Assembly: GCA_964551015.1 (NCBI GenBank)
Contig: CAZKBP010000008.1
Coordinates: forward strand, 62,001-126,000
Source: CAZKBP01 sp964551015
GTDB taxonomy: Bacteria; Bacteroidota; Bacteroidia; Cytophagales; Microscillaceae
Direction: 5' to 3'
Length of the DNA stretch: 64,000 bases
Part shown: in pieces, positions 52,410 to 61,458 of the stretch
How the letters are laid out: every line of letters begins with the position of its first letter
Position numbering within the stretch: the first letter of the stretch is position 1
Notes under the pieces: model-generated
Seen by the model: the letters and a program-made list of their open reading frames with translations, nothing else
The model's database searches: none
Told to the model about the DNA's origin: nothing
Made by a program: the position numbers and the translations under genes

Positions 52410-52964
52410 ATGCTTAGAGTTTTGAGTAGAAATCATAAGGATCTTCACCTTGATCTGGTGGAAGCCTGCCGGGCGGGTGACCGGAAGGCACAGTATAAAC
52501 TATATAAATTGTACTCCCAGGCCATGTTTAATATCTGCATGCGCATCACCAACAATACAGCTGAGGCTGAGGATGTGCTTCAGGAGGCTTTTCTGGATGC
52601 CTTCCGAAAGATTCATACCTTCAAAGGAGATGCTACTTTCGGAGCTTGGCTCAAAAGAATTGTCGTCAATAGAAGCATTAATCACATCAAAAAAAGAAAA
52701 TTAGAGATGGTAGATGTCGCCGAAATGGATTTTGAAGACCCCAGCGGCGACAGTCGGGACGAACCAGCCCTCCACCTCGAGGTCAGCAAAGTACACGAAG
52801 CGATTCAACTGCTACCAGATGGTTTTCGCACGGTACTAACGCTTTATCTCTTGGAAGGATACGACCATCGGGAAATCTCAGAAATCTTGGATATTTCCGA
52901 ATCTACCTCCAAATCGCAGTACAACCGTGCTAAGAAAAAATTGGCACACCTTTTAAAAGCCTAA
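52410..52964 (+). CDS. RNA polymerase sigma factor, ECF subfamily
   Basis: 184 aa. Region 2 is about 20-85 (YSQAMFNICMRITNNTAEAE and DVLQEAFLDAFRKI with FKGDATFGAWLKRI). Region 4 is about 130-180 (LLPDGFRTVLTLYLLEGYDH, REISEILDISESTSKSQYNR). There is no region 1 or 3. It heads a three-gene operon with a putative anti-sigma factor 3 bases later and a DUF4097 protein, so it is probably held at the membrane until an envelope signal arrives. Confidence 0.95.
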   Translation: MLRVLSRNHKDLHLDLVEACRAGDRKAQYKLYKLYSQAMFNICMRITNNTAEAEDVLQEAFLDAFRKIHTFKGDATFGAWLKRIVVNRSINHIKKRKLEMVDVAEMDFEDPSGDSRDEPALHLEVSKVHEAIQLLPDGFRTVLTLYLLEGYDHREISEILDISESTSKSQYNRAKKKLAHLLKA

Positions 52965-52967
52965 AAA

Positions 52968-53561
52968 ATGAAAGAGAGATCAGAAAAAGGATTGGAACAA
53001 TTTATCCGACAAAACAGAGAAGAATTTGATCGCTATGAGGTACCCGTGGGGCTTTGGGAAAAAATCGCTGACCAACTCGAGGAAGAGGAGGAACCCGATC
53101 GGAAAAAACCCAAGGTCATCAAAATTCCCACTCGAAATCTCTGGCGAGTTGCCGCTGCCGTCCTGCTCATCGTAGGTATTTACGGCGTGATTCGGCTGAA
53201 CGACTCGACCACCTCACCAGAATCAGCAGAAGCCGTGGCTCTTCAAAAAATCAACCCCGAACTCGCTGAGGCAGAAGTCTATTATACACGGATGATCGAG
53301 CAGAAAAAGGAGGAAATCGCTCATTTGGCAAGTCAGGAATCTAATTTAGATGAAGAGTTTTATCAGGATTTAGAAGAACTGGACTCGATGTACATAGGCC
53401 TCAAGGAAGAATTGTATCAGATGCCTACCCAAGAAAGGGTGATGGAAGCCATGATTCAAAATTTACAAACACGAATCGAGATACTTAATCGTCAACTAGA
53501 AATTTTACAAAAAATCAAGAATCTAAAAAACGGACAAAAAAATGAAGAGCTTAATATTTAA
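52968..53561 (+). CDS. Putative membrane-bound anti-sigma factor
   Basis: 197 aa. The cytoplasmic N-terminus (1-53) includes YEVPVGLWEKIADQLEEEEE, like the sigma-binding segment common in Bacteroidota anti-sigma proteins. One membrane helix (about 54-74, LWRVAAAVLLIVGIYGVIRL) is followed by a long outside coiled coil to residue 197. Position directly after the ECF gene supports the role. The stop overlaps the next gene by 20 bases. Confidence 0.8.
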   Translation: MKERSEKGLEQFIRQNREEFDRYEVPVGLWEKIADQLEEEEEPDRKKPKVIKIPTRNLWRVAAAVLLIVGIYGVIRLNDSTTSPESAEAVALQKINPELAEAEVYYTRMIEQKKEEIAHLASQESNLDEEFYQDLEELDSMYIGLKEELYQMPTQERVMEAMIQNLQTRIEILNRQLEILQKIKNLKNGQKNEELNI

Positions 53562-54597
53562 GGGGTTTTGCTGCGCCCTCCTCCTGGTATACGGCTTTGG
53601 TCAAAGCCAAGCACAAAGCCGTAGCGAACGGAAGGTTTCGGAACGCTTTCCAGTGAATAGCACCACGACCTTGACTCTGGAGAATAAATTTGGCAAGGTG
53701 CACGTCAATACCAATCAAGGACAAGAAATTCAGGTAGATGTAACCATCATCGGCAAAGCCACCTCGCCCACCAAAGCCAAGCAGATCGCCGATGGGGTAG
53801 AAATTGATATCCGCTCTGGCAATGATATCCAGATCAAGACCGAAGCCAATAGCTCGGGTAGCTGGAAAAACGGCTGGGGAAATAATGGAATCACTGCCCT
53901 CACAAGCAAGGATCGCAATAGTAGTTTTGAGATCATCTATCAGGTAAGTATGCCCAAAGATGTCCCGCTTCGGATCAAAAATAATTTTGGAGATACTTAT
54001 CTTGGCGATCACGAAGCAGGTCTTCTTTTGGAAATAGGCTACGGGCATCTCAAAACAGGCAGGCTCACGGGTAAGAGCAAGAAAGAGATTGAAATCAAAT
54101 TTGGAGATGGAACCTCTCAGATAGAATTTCTGGAAATAGGAGAGGTTAAAGCTGCTTTTTCTGACCTGGAAATTAAAGCCGCAGGGGAGCTGGAATTTGA
54201 AGGGAAAAACGGTGCTTTTGAAATCGGCAGAGTCAACCGTATCCAAGGCTCGAGTGCCTATGCTAGCTTTAAATTGGGGGTTTTGGAAAAATTTCTCGAT
54301 ATGACTTCCCGCTTCGACGGTAGCTTTGAGGTCGGCGAAGTTTCAGCGGGGTTTGACCGCATTGAGTTGGAATCTAGCCACGGAGAGGCAGAATTCTATT
54401 TTGCTAATAATGCCTCCTTCCTCTTTGAAGTGGAGACAGGATTTGGCAACCTCAAAACAGATGGAAGCAAAACCCAATTTACAAAAAAGATTGAAGATAA
54501 TAATTCGGCAGAGTACGCCGGAAGTTACGGCTCTCAAGCCAACCCCTCGGCTCGGGTGGAGGTGAAGGCCAAGTTTAGTAATGTAAGTTTTCGGTAA
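53542..54597 (+). CDS. DUF4097-type beta-helix exported protein
   Basis: 351 aa. A signal peptide (about 1-25, MKSLIFKGFCCALLLVYGFG then SQAQS) is followed by VSERFPVNSTTTLTLENKFG and a repetitive beta pattern (NNFGDTYLGDHEAGLLLEIG, GYGHLKTGRL) as in putative adhesin DUF4097/DUF4098 proteins. It is periplasmic or on the surface. It is translationally coupled to the anti-sigma gene, so it may be the sensory or output partner of the ECF system. Confidence 0.85.
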   Translation: MKSLIFKGFCCALLLVYGFGQSQAQSRSERKVSERFPVNSTTTLTLENKFGKVHVNTNQGQEIQVDVTIIGKATSPTKAKQIADGVEIDIRSGNDIQIKTEANSSGSWKNGWGNNGITALTSKDRNSSFEIIYQVSMPKDVPLRIKNNFGDTYLGDHEAGLLLEIGYGHLKTGRLTGKSKKEIEIKFGDGTSQIEFLEIGEVKAAFSDLEIKAAGELEFEGKNGAFEIGRVNRIQGSSAYASFKLGVLEKFLDMTSRFDGSFEVGEVSAGFDRIELESSHGEAEFYFANNASFLFEVETGFGNLKTDGSKTQFTKKIEDNNSAEYAGSYGSQANPSARVEVKAKFSNVSFR

Positions 54598-54618
54598 AGG
54601 TATTTGGATAAGAAATTA

Positions 54619-54653
54619 AAAACCCGCCTGATCTGCGAGATTGGGCGGGTTTT
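54619..54653. terminator. Bidirectional terminator, repeat-family hairpin
   Basis: AAAACCCGCC and GGCGGGTTTT pair perfectly around an inner ATCT-GCG-AGAT stem-loop. It lies between the convergent DUF4097 and clpB genes. Its architecture equals the hairpin at 45396-45432 with different outer bases. Confidence 0.9.
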
Positions 54654-54659
54654 GTATTG

Positions 54660-57278
54660 CTATTCCTTCGTATCTAGGGTGATTTGATCTAAATTCACAA
54701 AGTGGATTCGGTCGTATTCGTCCATTTCTACGGCAATCACCGAGTCTTTGCTTACTTTCCCACTGAGAATTTCCTTAGAAAGCTCATTGAGAATGCGTTT
54801 TTGGAGAATTCTTCGCAAAGGTCTGGCTCCAAAAGTAGGATCATAGCCAATCTCGGCCAGCGTGTCCAGCACTTTACTATCGGCTTCTAGGGTAATGCCA
54901 CTTTCGGCCAAAAGCTCCTGAATTTGTCGGAACTGGATTTCTACGATCTTACGCATATTTTCTCTGGAAAGTGGACGGAACATCACGATCTCATCAATTC
55001 GGTTTAAGAACTCAGGACGCAGATTTTGTTTGAGAATCTCAAAGACCTGTTCTTTGGTTTCTTCCAATTTATCAAATTCATTTTCAGGGGTTAATCCCAC
55101 GAAATTTTGCTGAATCAGGTTAGAACCCATGTTCGAGGTCATGATGATGATTGTATTTTTGAAGTTCGCCACCCTACCTTTATTATCGGTCAGGCGTCCA
55201 TCATCGAGCACCTGCAAGAGAATGTTGAAAGCATCAGGATGTGCTTTCTCGATCTCATCTAATAAGATCACCGAATAAGGCTTGCGACGCACGGCCTCGG
55301 TGAGTTGACCGCCTTCATCATAGCCCACGTAGCCGGGAGGCGCACCAATGAGGCGACTCACGGCGTGCGATTCTTGATATTCGGACATATCAATTCGTAC
55401 CAAGGCATTTTCATCATTAAATAAAAACTCCGCCAAAGCTTTGGCCAGTTCGGTTTTACCCACCCCGGTACTTCCCAAGAAGATAAAGGAGCCAATGGGT
55501 CGCTTGGGGTCCTGTAAGCCCGCCCGGCTACGCCGTACGGCATCCGAAATGACTTGAATGGCTTGTTCTTGCCCGGCCACTCTTTTGCCTAATTCTTCCT
55601 CGAGTTTGAGGAGTTTTTCACGATCACTTTCCATCAGTTTACTCACGGGTATGCCCGTCCATTTGGCCACGACTTCGGAAACATCTTCGCTGGTAACCTC
55701 TTCTTTGAGCATGGCTTCCCCCTGCTTGGAGTTAACTTGCTCTTGCAGATCGGTGAGTTGCTTTTCGGCCTCAGCTATTTTGCCATAGCGAAGCTCGGCC
55801 ACCCTGCCGTAATCACCTTGACGCTCGGCTTGCTCGGCCTCGATCTTGAGCTGATCGATGGTTTCTTTGGCTTTTTGGATGCCTTGAATCAGTTCTTTTT
55901 CATCTTGCCATTTGGCCTTGAGCGCATCTCGTTCTTCGCTCAGGTTGGCGATGTCTTGGCTAAGTTGCGCTTCTTTTTCTTGATCTTTTTCACGACGGAT
56001 GGCTTCACGCTCGATTTCTAGTTGCATAATTCTACGCTCCAACTCGTCTAATTCTTCGGGCATAGAATCAATCTCGATGCGCAACTTAGATGCGGCTTCA
56101 TCAATCAGGTCAATGGCTTTATCTGGCAAAAAGCGATCGGAAATATAGCGATGCGAAAGCTCGGCGGCGGCGATGATCGCATCGTCTTTGATTCTTACCC
56201 CGTGGTGCAGTTCATAGCGCTCTTTCAAGCCACGCAAGATAGAAATCGCATCACTCACATTGGGTTCGTCTACGATGATGGCTTGGAATCTACGCTCCAG
56301 AGCTTTGTCTTTCTCGATGTATTTTTGATATTCTTTAAGGGTAGTGGCACCGATGGCGTGCAATTCACCACGAGCTAAGGCAGGTTTGAGCAAGTTAGCG
56401 GCATCCATTGCGCTGTCTCCTCCGGCTCCGGCTCCTACCAAGGTATGAATCTCATCTATAAAGAGAATAATTTCTCCATCCGAATCTACTACTTCTTTAA
56501 TGACAGCTTTGAGCCTTTCTTCAAATTCGCCTTTGTATTTAGCTCCGGCCACGAGCATGCCCATATCTAGGGAGACAAGGGTTTTGCTTTTCAAATTTTC
56601 AGGCACATCACCTTCTACGATTCGCTGGGCTAAGCCTTCTACGATGGCGGTTTTACCCACGCCTGGTTCTCCCAGTAGAATAGGATTATTCTTAGTACGA
56701 CGGCTCAGGATTTGAAGCAAGCGACGAATCTCATCGTCTCGGCCAATGACGGGATCGAGTTTACCTTTTTTGGCCAGTTCGTTCAAATTATTAGAATAGC
56801 GCTCCAGAGATTGGTACTTCGCCTCGGCGTTTTGGTCCGTCACTTTGTTTCCTCCTCGGAGTTCTTCGATGGCTTTCTTGGTACCTTCTTCGCTAAAGCC
56901 AACATCCTTTAGCAAGGTAGCGACTTTATCTCTTCCGGTGAGAATACCCAGTATCATGTGTTCTACGGCGATAAACTGATCTTTGAAAGATTTGGCATAT
57001 TTTTCGGCTTGCTGCAAAGCATATACCGCATCATTTGCCAAGTAAGGCTGTCCACTTACCTTTGGAAAGGTAGCGATAACTTCTTCTAGCTTGGTTTCTA
57101 ACAAAGCTCGGTTCACATTGAGCTTTTTGATGATAAAAGAAGCCAAGTTTTCATCCTCTTGCAAAATGGCTTGCAGGAGATGGGCAGTCTCAATGGCTTG
57201 TTGCTGGTTGCCGATGGCCACCTGTGAGGCTCTCTGGATGGCCTCTTGTGCTTTGATGGTATAGTTATTAAAATTCAT
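54660..57278 (-). CDS. clpB: ATP-dependent disaggregase ClpB
   Basis: 872 aa, usual for ClpB. It starts with a double Clp N-domain (MNFNNYTIKAQEAIQRASQV). AAA+ module 1 has Walker A GEPGVGKTAIVEG. A middle coiled-coil domain (about 410-530, MPEELDELERRIMQLEIERE) is the ClpB/Hsp104 feature that distinguishes it from ClpA and ClpC. AAA+ module 2 has GSTGVGKTELAKAL, and the C-terminal D2-small domain has PTFGARPLRRILQKRILNEL. It works with DnaK to pull apart aggregates after heat or other stress. Confidence 0.98.
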   Translation of the reverse strand: MNFNNYTIKAQEAIQRASQVAIGNQQQAIETAHLLQAILQEDENLASFIIKKLNVNRALLETKLEEVIATFPKVSGQPYLANDAVYALQQAEKYAKSFKDQFIAVEHMILGILTGRDKVATLLKDVGFSEEGTKKAIEELRGGNKVTDQNAEAKYQSLERYSNNLNELAKKGKLDPVIGRDDEIRRLLQILSRRTKNNPILLGEPGVGKTAIVEGLAQRIVEGDVPENLKSKTLVSLDMGMLVAGAKYKGEFEERLKAVIKEVVDSDGEIILFIDEIHTLVGAGAGGDSAMDAANLLKPALARGELHAIGATTLKEYQKYIEKDKALERRFQAIIVDEPNVSDAISILRGLKERYELHHGVRIKDDAIIAAAELSHRYISDRFLPDKAIDLIDEAASKLRIEIDSMPEELDELERRIMQLEIEREAIRREKDQEKEAQLSQDIANLSEERDALKAKWQDEKELIQGIQKAKETIDQLKIEAEQAERQGDYGRVAELRYGKIAEAEKQLTDLQEQVNSKQGEAMLKEEVTSEDVSEVVAKWTGIPVSKLMESDREKLLKLEEELGKRVAGQEQAIQVISDAVRRSRAGLQDPKRPIGSFIFLGSTGVGKTELAKALAEFLFNDENALVRIDMSEYQESHAVSRLIGAPPGYVGYDEGGQLTEAVRRKPYSVILLDEIEKAHPDAFNILLQVLDDGRLTDNKGRVANFKNTIIIMTSNMGSNLIQQNFVGLTPENEFDKLEETKEQVFEILKQNLRPEFLNRIDEIVMFRPLSRENMRKIVEIQFRQIQELLAESGITLEADSKVLDTLAEIGYDPTFGARPLRRILQKRILNELSKEILSGKVSKDSVIAVEMDEYDRIHFVNLDQITLDTKE

Positions 57279-57475
57279 ATTCTGTCTCTTTAGGTCTTTG
57301 GCTTATGGCTTTATTACAATTTAACAAATTTGAGAAAGCAAAGTATAAGCCAGTGCTTTTTTTCGAGAAAAGCCTGAAAGAAAGACAGAAAACCAGAAGT
57401 TAAGCCCTTAAAATACGGACATGATGGCAGTTACTATGAGAAGGACGCCAGCAGGGAACATTCTATTTCCAGACG

Positions 57476-58426
57476 TTAGGCCACTCGCCAGAGCGAATTT
57501 GTGTAATAATTTTTTTGGTCATAGAAATTTTTCACCACTTGAAAGCCGCACGCTTCTGCCATTTTATTGATCATGTAGGGAGTGTATTTGAAAGAAGATT
57601 CGGTATAAATCGCTTCCCAGGCTTCAAAATCAAAAGATGCTTCCAGTGCTTCAATATAGACACGTTGCTTGGCCGTGCTCATCAAATAGCTTTTGGCACT
57701 TCCCGAGGCGGGATCGTAGACAGGATAGTGGCAAAAATGATTCAAATCAAAATCTCCTCCTAGTTCGCGGTTAATACGGCGGAGAAGATTCATATTAAAG
57801 TCGCTCGTCACTCCTTTTTTGTCGTTGTAGGCTTTGAGCACGATGTTCGGATTTTTCTTGAGGTCAAAGCCAATGAGCATTAAGTCTCCAGTTCTCACAT
57901 TGCTCTGAATTTCTTTAAGGAAACCAAGGGCTTGATCCCAGTGAAAATTTCCAATATTAGACCCTATAAAAAGAAGTACCTTCGGTACCGGGCTATCTAA
58001 TTTGAGTTGTTGGAGAGCCTTACTGTAGTCATTGATAATGCCTTGAACGGATAAATCGGGCATACTTTCTCTTAGATCGCTCACCAAACCATTGACTGCC
58101 CCCGCCGAAATATCAATGGGCACATACTTGAAGTCGGCTTTTTTTTCTAAAAAATGCCGAAGCAAGATTTTGGTTTTGAGGCCATCTCCTGCTCCGAGTT
58201 CTATCAATTCAAAGCTTTTTTGGGGGAAATCCAAGAAGAGTTCTAAGAATTGATCCCGATAAGTTTCCAGGATTTCAAATTCGCAATCAGTGAGGTAGTA
58301 TTCGTCTAGGTTCATGATTTGTTGAAAGATTTCACTCCCTCGGCTGTCATAAAAATACTTAGACGGAATGAATTTAGGGTCTGTGGATAGTCCAGTCAAG
58401 ACATCCTGTGCAAAAGCCTGGTTCAT
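57476..58426 (-). CDS. egtD: L-histidine N-alpha-methyltransferase (ergothioneine synthesis)
   Basis: 316 aa, Methyltransf_33 family. PKFIPSKYFYDSRGSEIFQQ near the start, the SAM-binding FELIELGAGDGLKTKILLRH, YVPIDISAGAV, and LFIGSNIGNF match EgtD. It uses SAM to methylate histidine three times to hercynine. egtB lies 131 bases upstream on the same strand, giving the two core steps of ergothioneine production together. Confidence 0.95.
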   Translation of the reverse strand: MNQAFAQDVLTGLSTDPKFIPSKYFYDSRGSEIFQQIMNLDEYYLTDCEFEILETYRDQFLELFLDFPQKSFELIELGAGDGLKTKILLRHFLEKKADFKYVPIDISAGAVNGLVSDLRESMPDLSVQGIINDYSKALQQLKLDSPVPKVLLFIGSNIGNFHWDQALGFLKEIQSNVRTGDLMLIGFDLKKNPNIVLKAYNDKKGVTSDFNMNLLRRINRELGGDFDLNHFCHYPVYDPASGSAKSYLMSTAKQRVYIEALEASFDFEAWEAIYTESSFKYTPYMINKMAEACGFQVVKNFYDQKNYYTNSLWRVA

Positions 58427-58557
58427 GGTTGCTTTGAATTAGAATTATAGAATTGTTTATTGAATTTCTAGATTAGAATAAATTAATGAGCAAATAGCCT
58501 TGTGATTTAATCGCATTAGGATGTTGTCTACAAGGCTTTCGCACTAGGTAAGACGTT

Positions 58558-59844
58558 TTAGATATGCTCGGCCAAACGAATACCCGTGAACTGCCACCGC
58601 TCATGTGGATAGAAGAAATTGCGATAAGTAGGGCGGATATGAGCACGTGGTGTTGCGCAAGAACCCCCACGCAGTACCATTTGTCCCATCATAAATTTAC
58701 CATTGTATTCGCCCAGCGCACCTTCGGCCTGTTGATAATAAGGATAGGGTAAGTAAGCACTGTTAGTCCACTCCCAGACACTTCCATAGAATTGAAAATC
58801 ATCTTGTACCACAGGATGGAGGTAGTTAGATTCTAAAAAATTAGCTTCTTTTGGTATCTCAGGGCTAAACTTTTGGCAAGCTACTTCCCACTCGAATTCG
58901 GTGGCTAGACGCTTTCCTTTCCAATTTGCGAAGGCATCTGCCTCATAAAGACTAATATGTGTAATGGGTGGTCGGGGGTCTACTTTTTGCAAGCCTTGCA
59001 ACGTGTAATGATGCCATTCTCCCTCCATCTGATGCCAATAAAGCGGAGCTTGAATTTGATTTTGCTGAACCCATTCCCACCCGGGGCTCAACCAATACTG
59101 AAACTTCTCATAGCCTCCATCTTTCATAAATTCCAGATATTCAGCCGTGCTCACTAGTCGGTCTGCGATGCGATAGGCGTGTAAAAAGACCTGATGGACG
59201 CCTTTTTCATTGTCAAAATGAAAATCTTGGCCATTGTAGCCTATTGGATAAAGCCCTTCTTCTATCTCGAGATAAGTGCTCGCTTGGTCAGAAGCGATGG
59301 GTCGTGGCAGGTGAGCATTTTCTTGGTAGGCAGGGAAGAGTGGATTATGGGCTAAAATATATTTGAGGTCGGTGAGCATTAGCTCTTGGTGCTGTTGCTC
59401 GTGGTTCAAGCCTAGCTCAATCACGGCTTTCATTTCAGAGGTCAGGGCAGGGACATTCTCTAAGAAATCCAACATCTGCTCATTTACGTAAGTCCTATAC
59501 GCATATACATCTTCGGTAGTGGGGCGAGTCATATTGCCACGGTCGGCACGAAGTACTCGTTTGCCTTGGCTTTCGTAGTAGCTATTAAAAAAGTAAGCAT
59601 AGTCTGGGCTGTATACTTGGTAGCCGGGTTTGTAGGCTTGCAAAACGAAGGTCTCGAAAAACCAGGAAACATGTGCCAAATTCCACTTAGCAGGACTCAC
59701 AAACGCCACGGGTTGTACGGCGTAATCCTCGGGTTTGAGTGGAGCGCATAGATCTTCGGATTGTTGTCTGACTTGTTGATAATTTTGAATGATTTGCTCG
59801 ATATCGGGCGAGATGGTGGTTAATTGTTCGGATGAAGAATTCAT
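58558..59844 (-). CDS. egtB: Ergothioneine synthase EgtB (iron-dependent sulfoxide synthase)
   Basis: About 428 aa from the ATG near 59844; the frame opens 15 bases earlier with TTG. The N-terminal DinB-like domain carries the iron ligands: His in NLAHVSWFFETF and the HxxxH pair in LGLNHEQQHQELM. The C-terminal FGE-sulfatase-like domain has GSVWEWTNSAYLPYP, MVLRGGSCATPRAHIRPTYR and RWQFTGIRLA, typical of EgtB. It joins a thiol (cysteine or gamma-glutamylcysteine) to hercynine using oxygen. No egtA or egtC is adjacent, so direct use of cysteine or another thiol is possible. Confidence 0.95.
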   Translation of the reverse strand: MNSSSEQLTTISPDIEQIIQNYQQVRQQSEDLCAPLKPEDYAVQPVAFVSPAKWNLAHVSWFFETFVLQAYKPGYQVYSPDYAYFFNSYYESQGKRVLRADRGNMTRPTTEDVYAYRTYVNEQMLDFLENVPALTSEMKAVIELGLNHEQQHQELMLTDLKYILAHNPLFPAYQENAHLPRPIASDQASTYLEIEEGLYPIGYNGQDFHFDNEKGVHQVFLHAYRIADRLVSTAEYLEFMKDGGYEKFQYWLSPGWEWVQQNQIQAPLYWHQMEGEWHHYTLQGLQKVDPRPPITHISLYEADAFANWKGKRLATEFEWEVACQKFSPEIPKEANFLESNYLHPVVQDDFQFYGSVWEWTNSAYLPYPYYQQAEGALGEYNGKFMMGQMVLRGGSCATPRAHIRPTYRNFFYPHERWQFTGIRLAEHI

Positions 59845-60368
59845 TTTCTTAAGTTTCAAATAGAAGAATAAGTCTTACCAAAGTAGGGCTTATTTCAGAG
59901 ATAGCCAAATGAATTCGATTACCAGACATTAGGCATTGGTCAATAGTTTTTAGGTGAAAGCAAAGACCATGAAAAATGCTAAAAGTACTGCTCTTAATCC
60001 TCTGCGGGAGGCTTTTCGTTCAGCTTTTTCTTGGGATTTGGGGGAGGAATTCAGTGTTTCACCGAGCTTTTGCTACACTATATCAAGGCGAGATAGAGGG
60101 GTGATTGCGAGTAAGACAGAATCGACGAAATTAGCATCTCAGGCACTAAGGCTCCTTACCACTGGAAAACTAAATGTAACTATCTATAACAGAGCAATGA
60201 TGAAGATTTTAGCGATATCATTCATCAGGTTCGGCTTTTAACGAAAATAAAACGCTTGTGGTAAATTTATTGTTAGTTAATTGCTGAAGGAAAACAAAAA
60301 AAATGTAAACCAGAAACCCTCAGCCCTCATTGTATTCAGGGGTTTCGATCAGATCAAAAGTTAAAAAT
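59845..60368. other. Intergenic region between egtB and a histidine kinase
   Basis: About 520 bases between divergent genes. A 95-codon ORF at 59954-60241 has an improbable composition and no recognisable motif, so I do not call it. A hairpin (GAAACCCT with AGGGGTTTC, 60313-60346) precedes the kinase start. I see no other feature. Confidence 0.45.
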
Positions 60369-61454
60369 ATGAAAACTTATAAGTTTCTTTCTAGTCTCCC
60401 CTTTTTGGTCAGCTATTCCTCTAAATTCTTGTTCATTGCTTTTATTGGGACGCATATTCCACTGATCGGGGTAATTTTCTATCTAAGCTTAAACCCTACT
60501 TTCGCTTTTTCTTTTTTGACGGTAGTCATCTTGGTGTTGAGCTTTACTTTGCTTTCAGTGATGTTTACTTTATTATTGTTAAGAGATTTAACCACACCGA
60601 TTCGCAAAGCAGCCCAGGCACTACATCAGTATCTTCGTGAAGGTATGCTTCCAGATTTACCCACTGAATATCACGATGAAACTGGCGTGATGATGAAAAA
60701 TCTACAGTTCAGCCTGCTAAGTATGGACGAAATGCTCACCGATCGGCAAGATGTGATCGCAAGGCTTTCGCACGATTTGAGAGGCCCGATTGCTTCCATC
60801 CAAAACCTTTGTGAACTGGGTAGAAGCACGGACGACACGGAGACACACCAAAATTATCTAGGTCTAATTGAAGGCTTGGCCAAAGAGCAAATTGCCACGA
60901 TGGAAAAAATGCTCTCTAATTTGCGTGCCTCCGCTCATTTACCTATCAGCAACCCGAAAGGCTTTCATAAGGAACAATTGTTACTCGCACCTTTTGTAGA
61001 AGAAATCTTGAAAAATTTCACCAGCGCGCTCAAAGAGAAAGATTTGTCTATCCATACTACCATTCCTGAGCATCTGGAAATCAAAGTTGAGCCTAGCTCT
61101 TTTCGCATGGTTCTTATCAACCTGATCGAGAACGCGATCAAATTCTCCCACGCCGGCGGGAATATTTATCTCCAAGCCATAGAAACAGAGCAGCTAGTCC
61201 GCATGTGGGTCAAAGACGAGGGGCTTGGCTTTGCCCCCGAAGACAGTCAGTTGATTTTTCAGAAGTTTACCCGGAAAGGTCAAAGGGGTACGCGCAACGA
61301 AAAGAGCAACGGGGTTGGTTTATATCTCAGCAAGCAAACGATCCAAGAGCACGGGGGTGAAATTCACGCGATGAGTTCTGGGAAAGATCAAGGTGCTACT
61401 TTTGAGGTCAAACTACCCAAGTCTGATTGCTCGGAGCCGAGTGCTGACCACTAA
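60369..61454 (+). CDS. Sensor histidine kinase without an extracellular sensor domain
   Basis: 361 aa from ATG 60369 (frame open from 60330). Two membrane helices (about 15-45 and 50-80) are separated by almost nothing, so there is no real periplasmic domain. A short HAMP-like linker is followed by the HisKA motif IARLSHDLRGPIASIQNLCE and an HATPase with VLINLIENAIKFSHAGG, VKDEGLGFAPED and SNGVGLYLSKQTIQEHGG. It may sense the membrane itself or a partner. The convergent PilJ/HAMP/GAF protein next door has sensors but no kinase. Confidence 0.9.
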   Translation: MKTYKFLSSLPFLVSYSSKFLFIAFIGTHIPLIGVIFYLSLNPTFAFSFLTVVILVLSFTLLSVMFTLLLLRDLTTPIRKAAQALHQYLREGMLPDLPTEYHDETGVMMKNLQFSLLSMDEMLTDRQDVIARLSHDLRGPIASIQNLCELGRSTDDTETHQNYLGLIEGLAKEQIATMEKMLSNLRASAHLPISNPKGFHKEQLLLAPFVEEILKNFTSALKEKDLSIHTTIPEHLEIKVEPSSFRMVLINLIENAIKFSHAGGNIYLQAIETEQLVRMWVKDEGLGFAPEDSQLIFQKFTRKGQRGTRNEKSNGVGLYLSKQTIQEHGGEIHAMSSGKDQGATFEVKLPKSDCSEPSADH

Positions 61455-61458
61455 CTCC

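Noticed and set aside
59954..60241. 95-codon ORF upstream of the histidine kinase
   Set aside because: Composition unlike a protein, no motif, and no promoter or terminator support.
59968..60334. Short matches to retron-like blocks: GAAAAATGCTA at 59974 region and AGCCCTCATTGTA near 60320
   Set aside because: They are in the wrong order for one element, lack the TGTTTCG hairpin, the long stem and a1/a2, so they look like chance.
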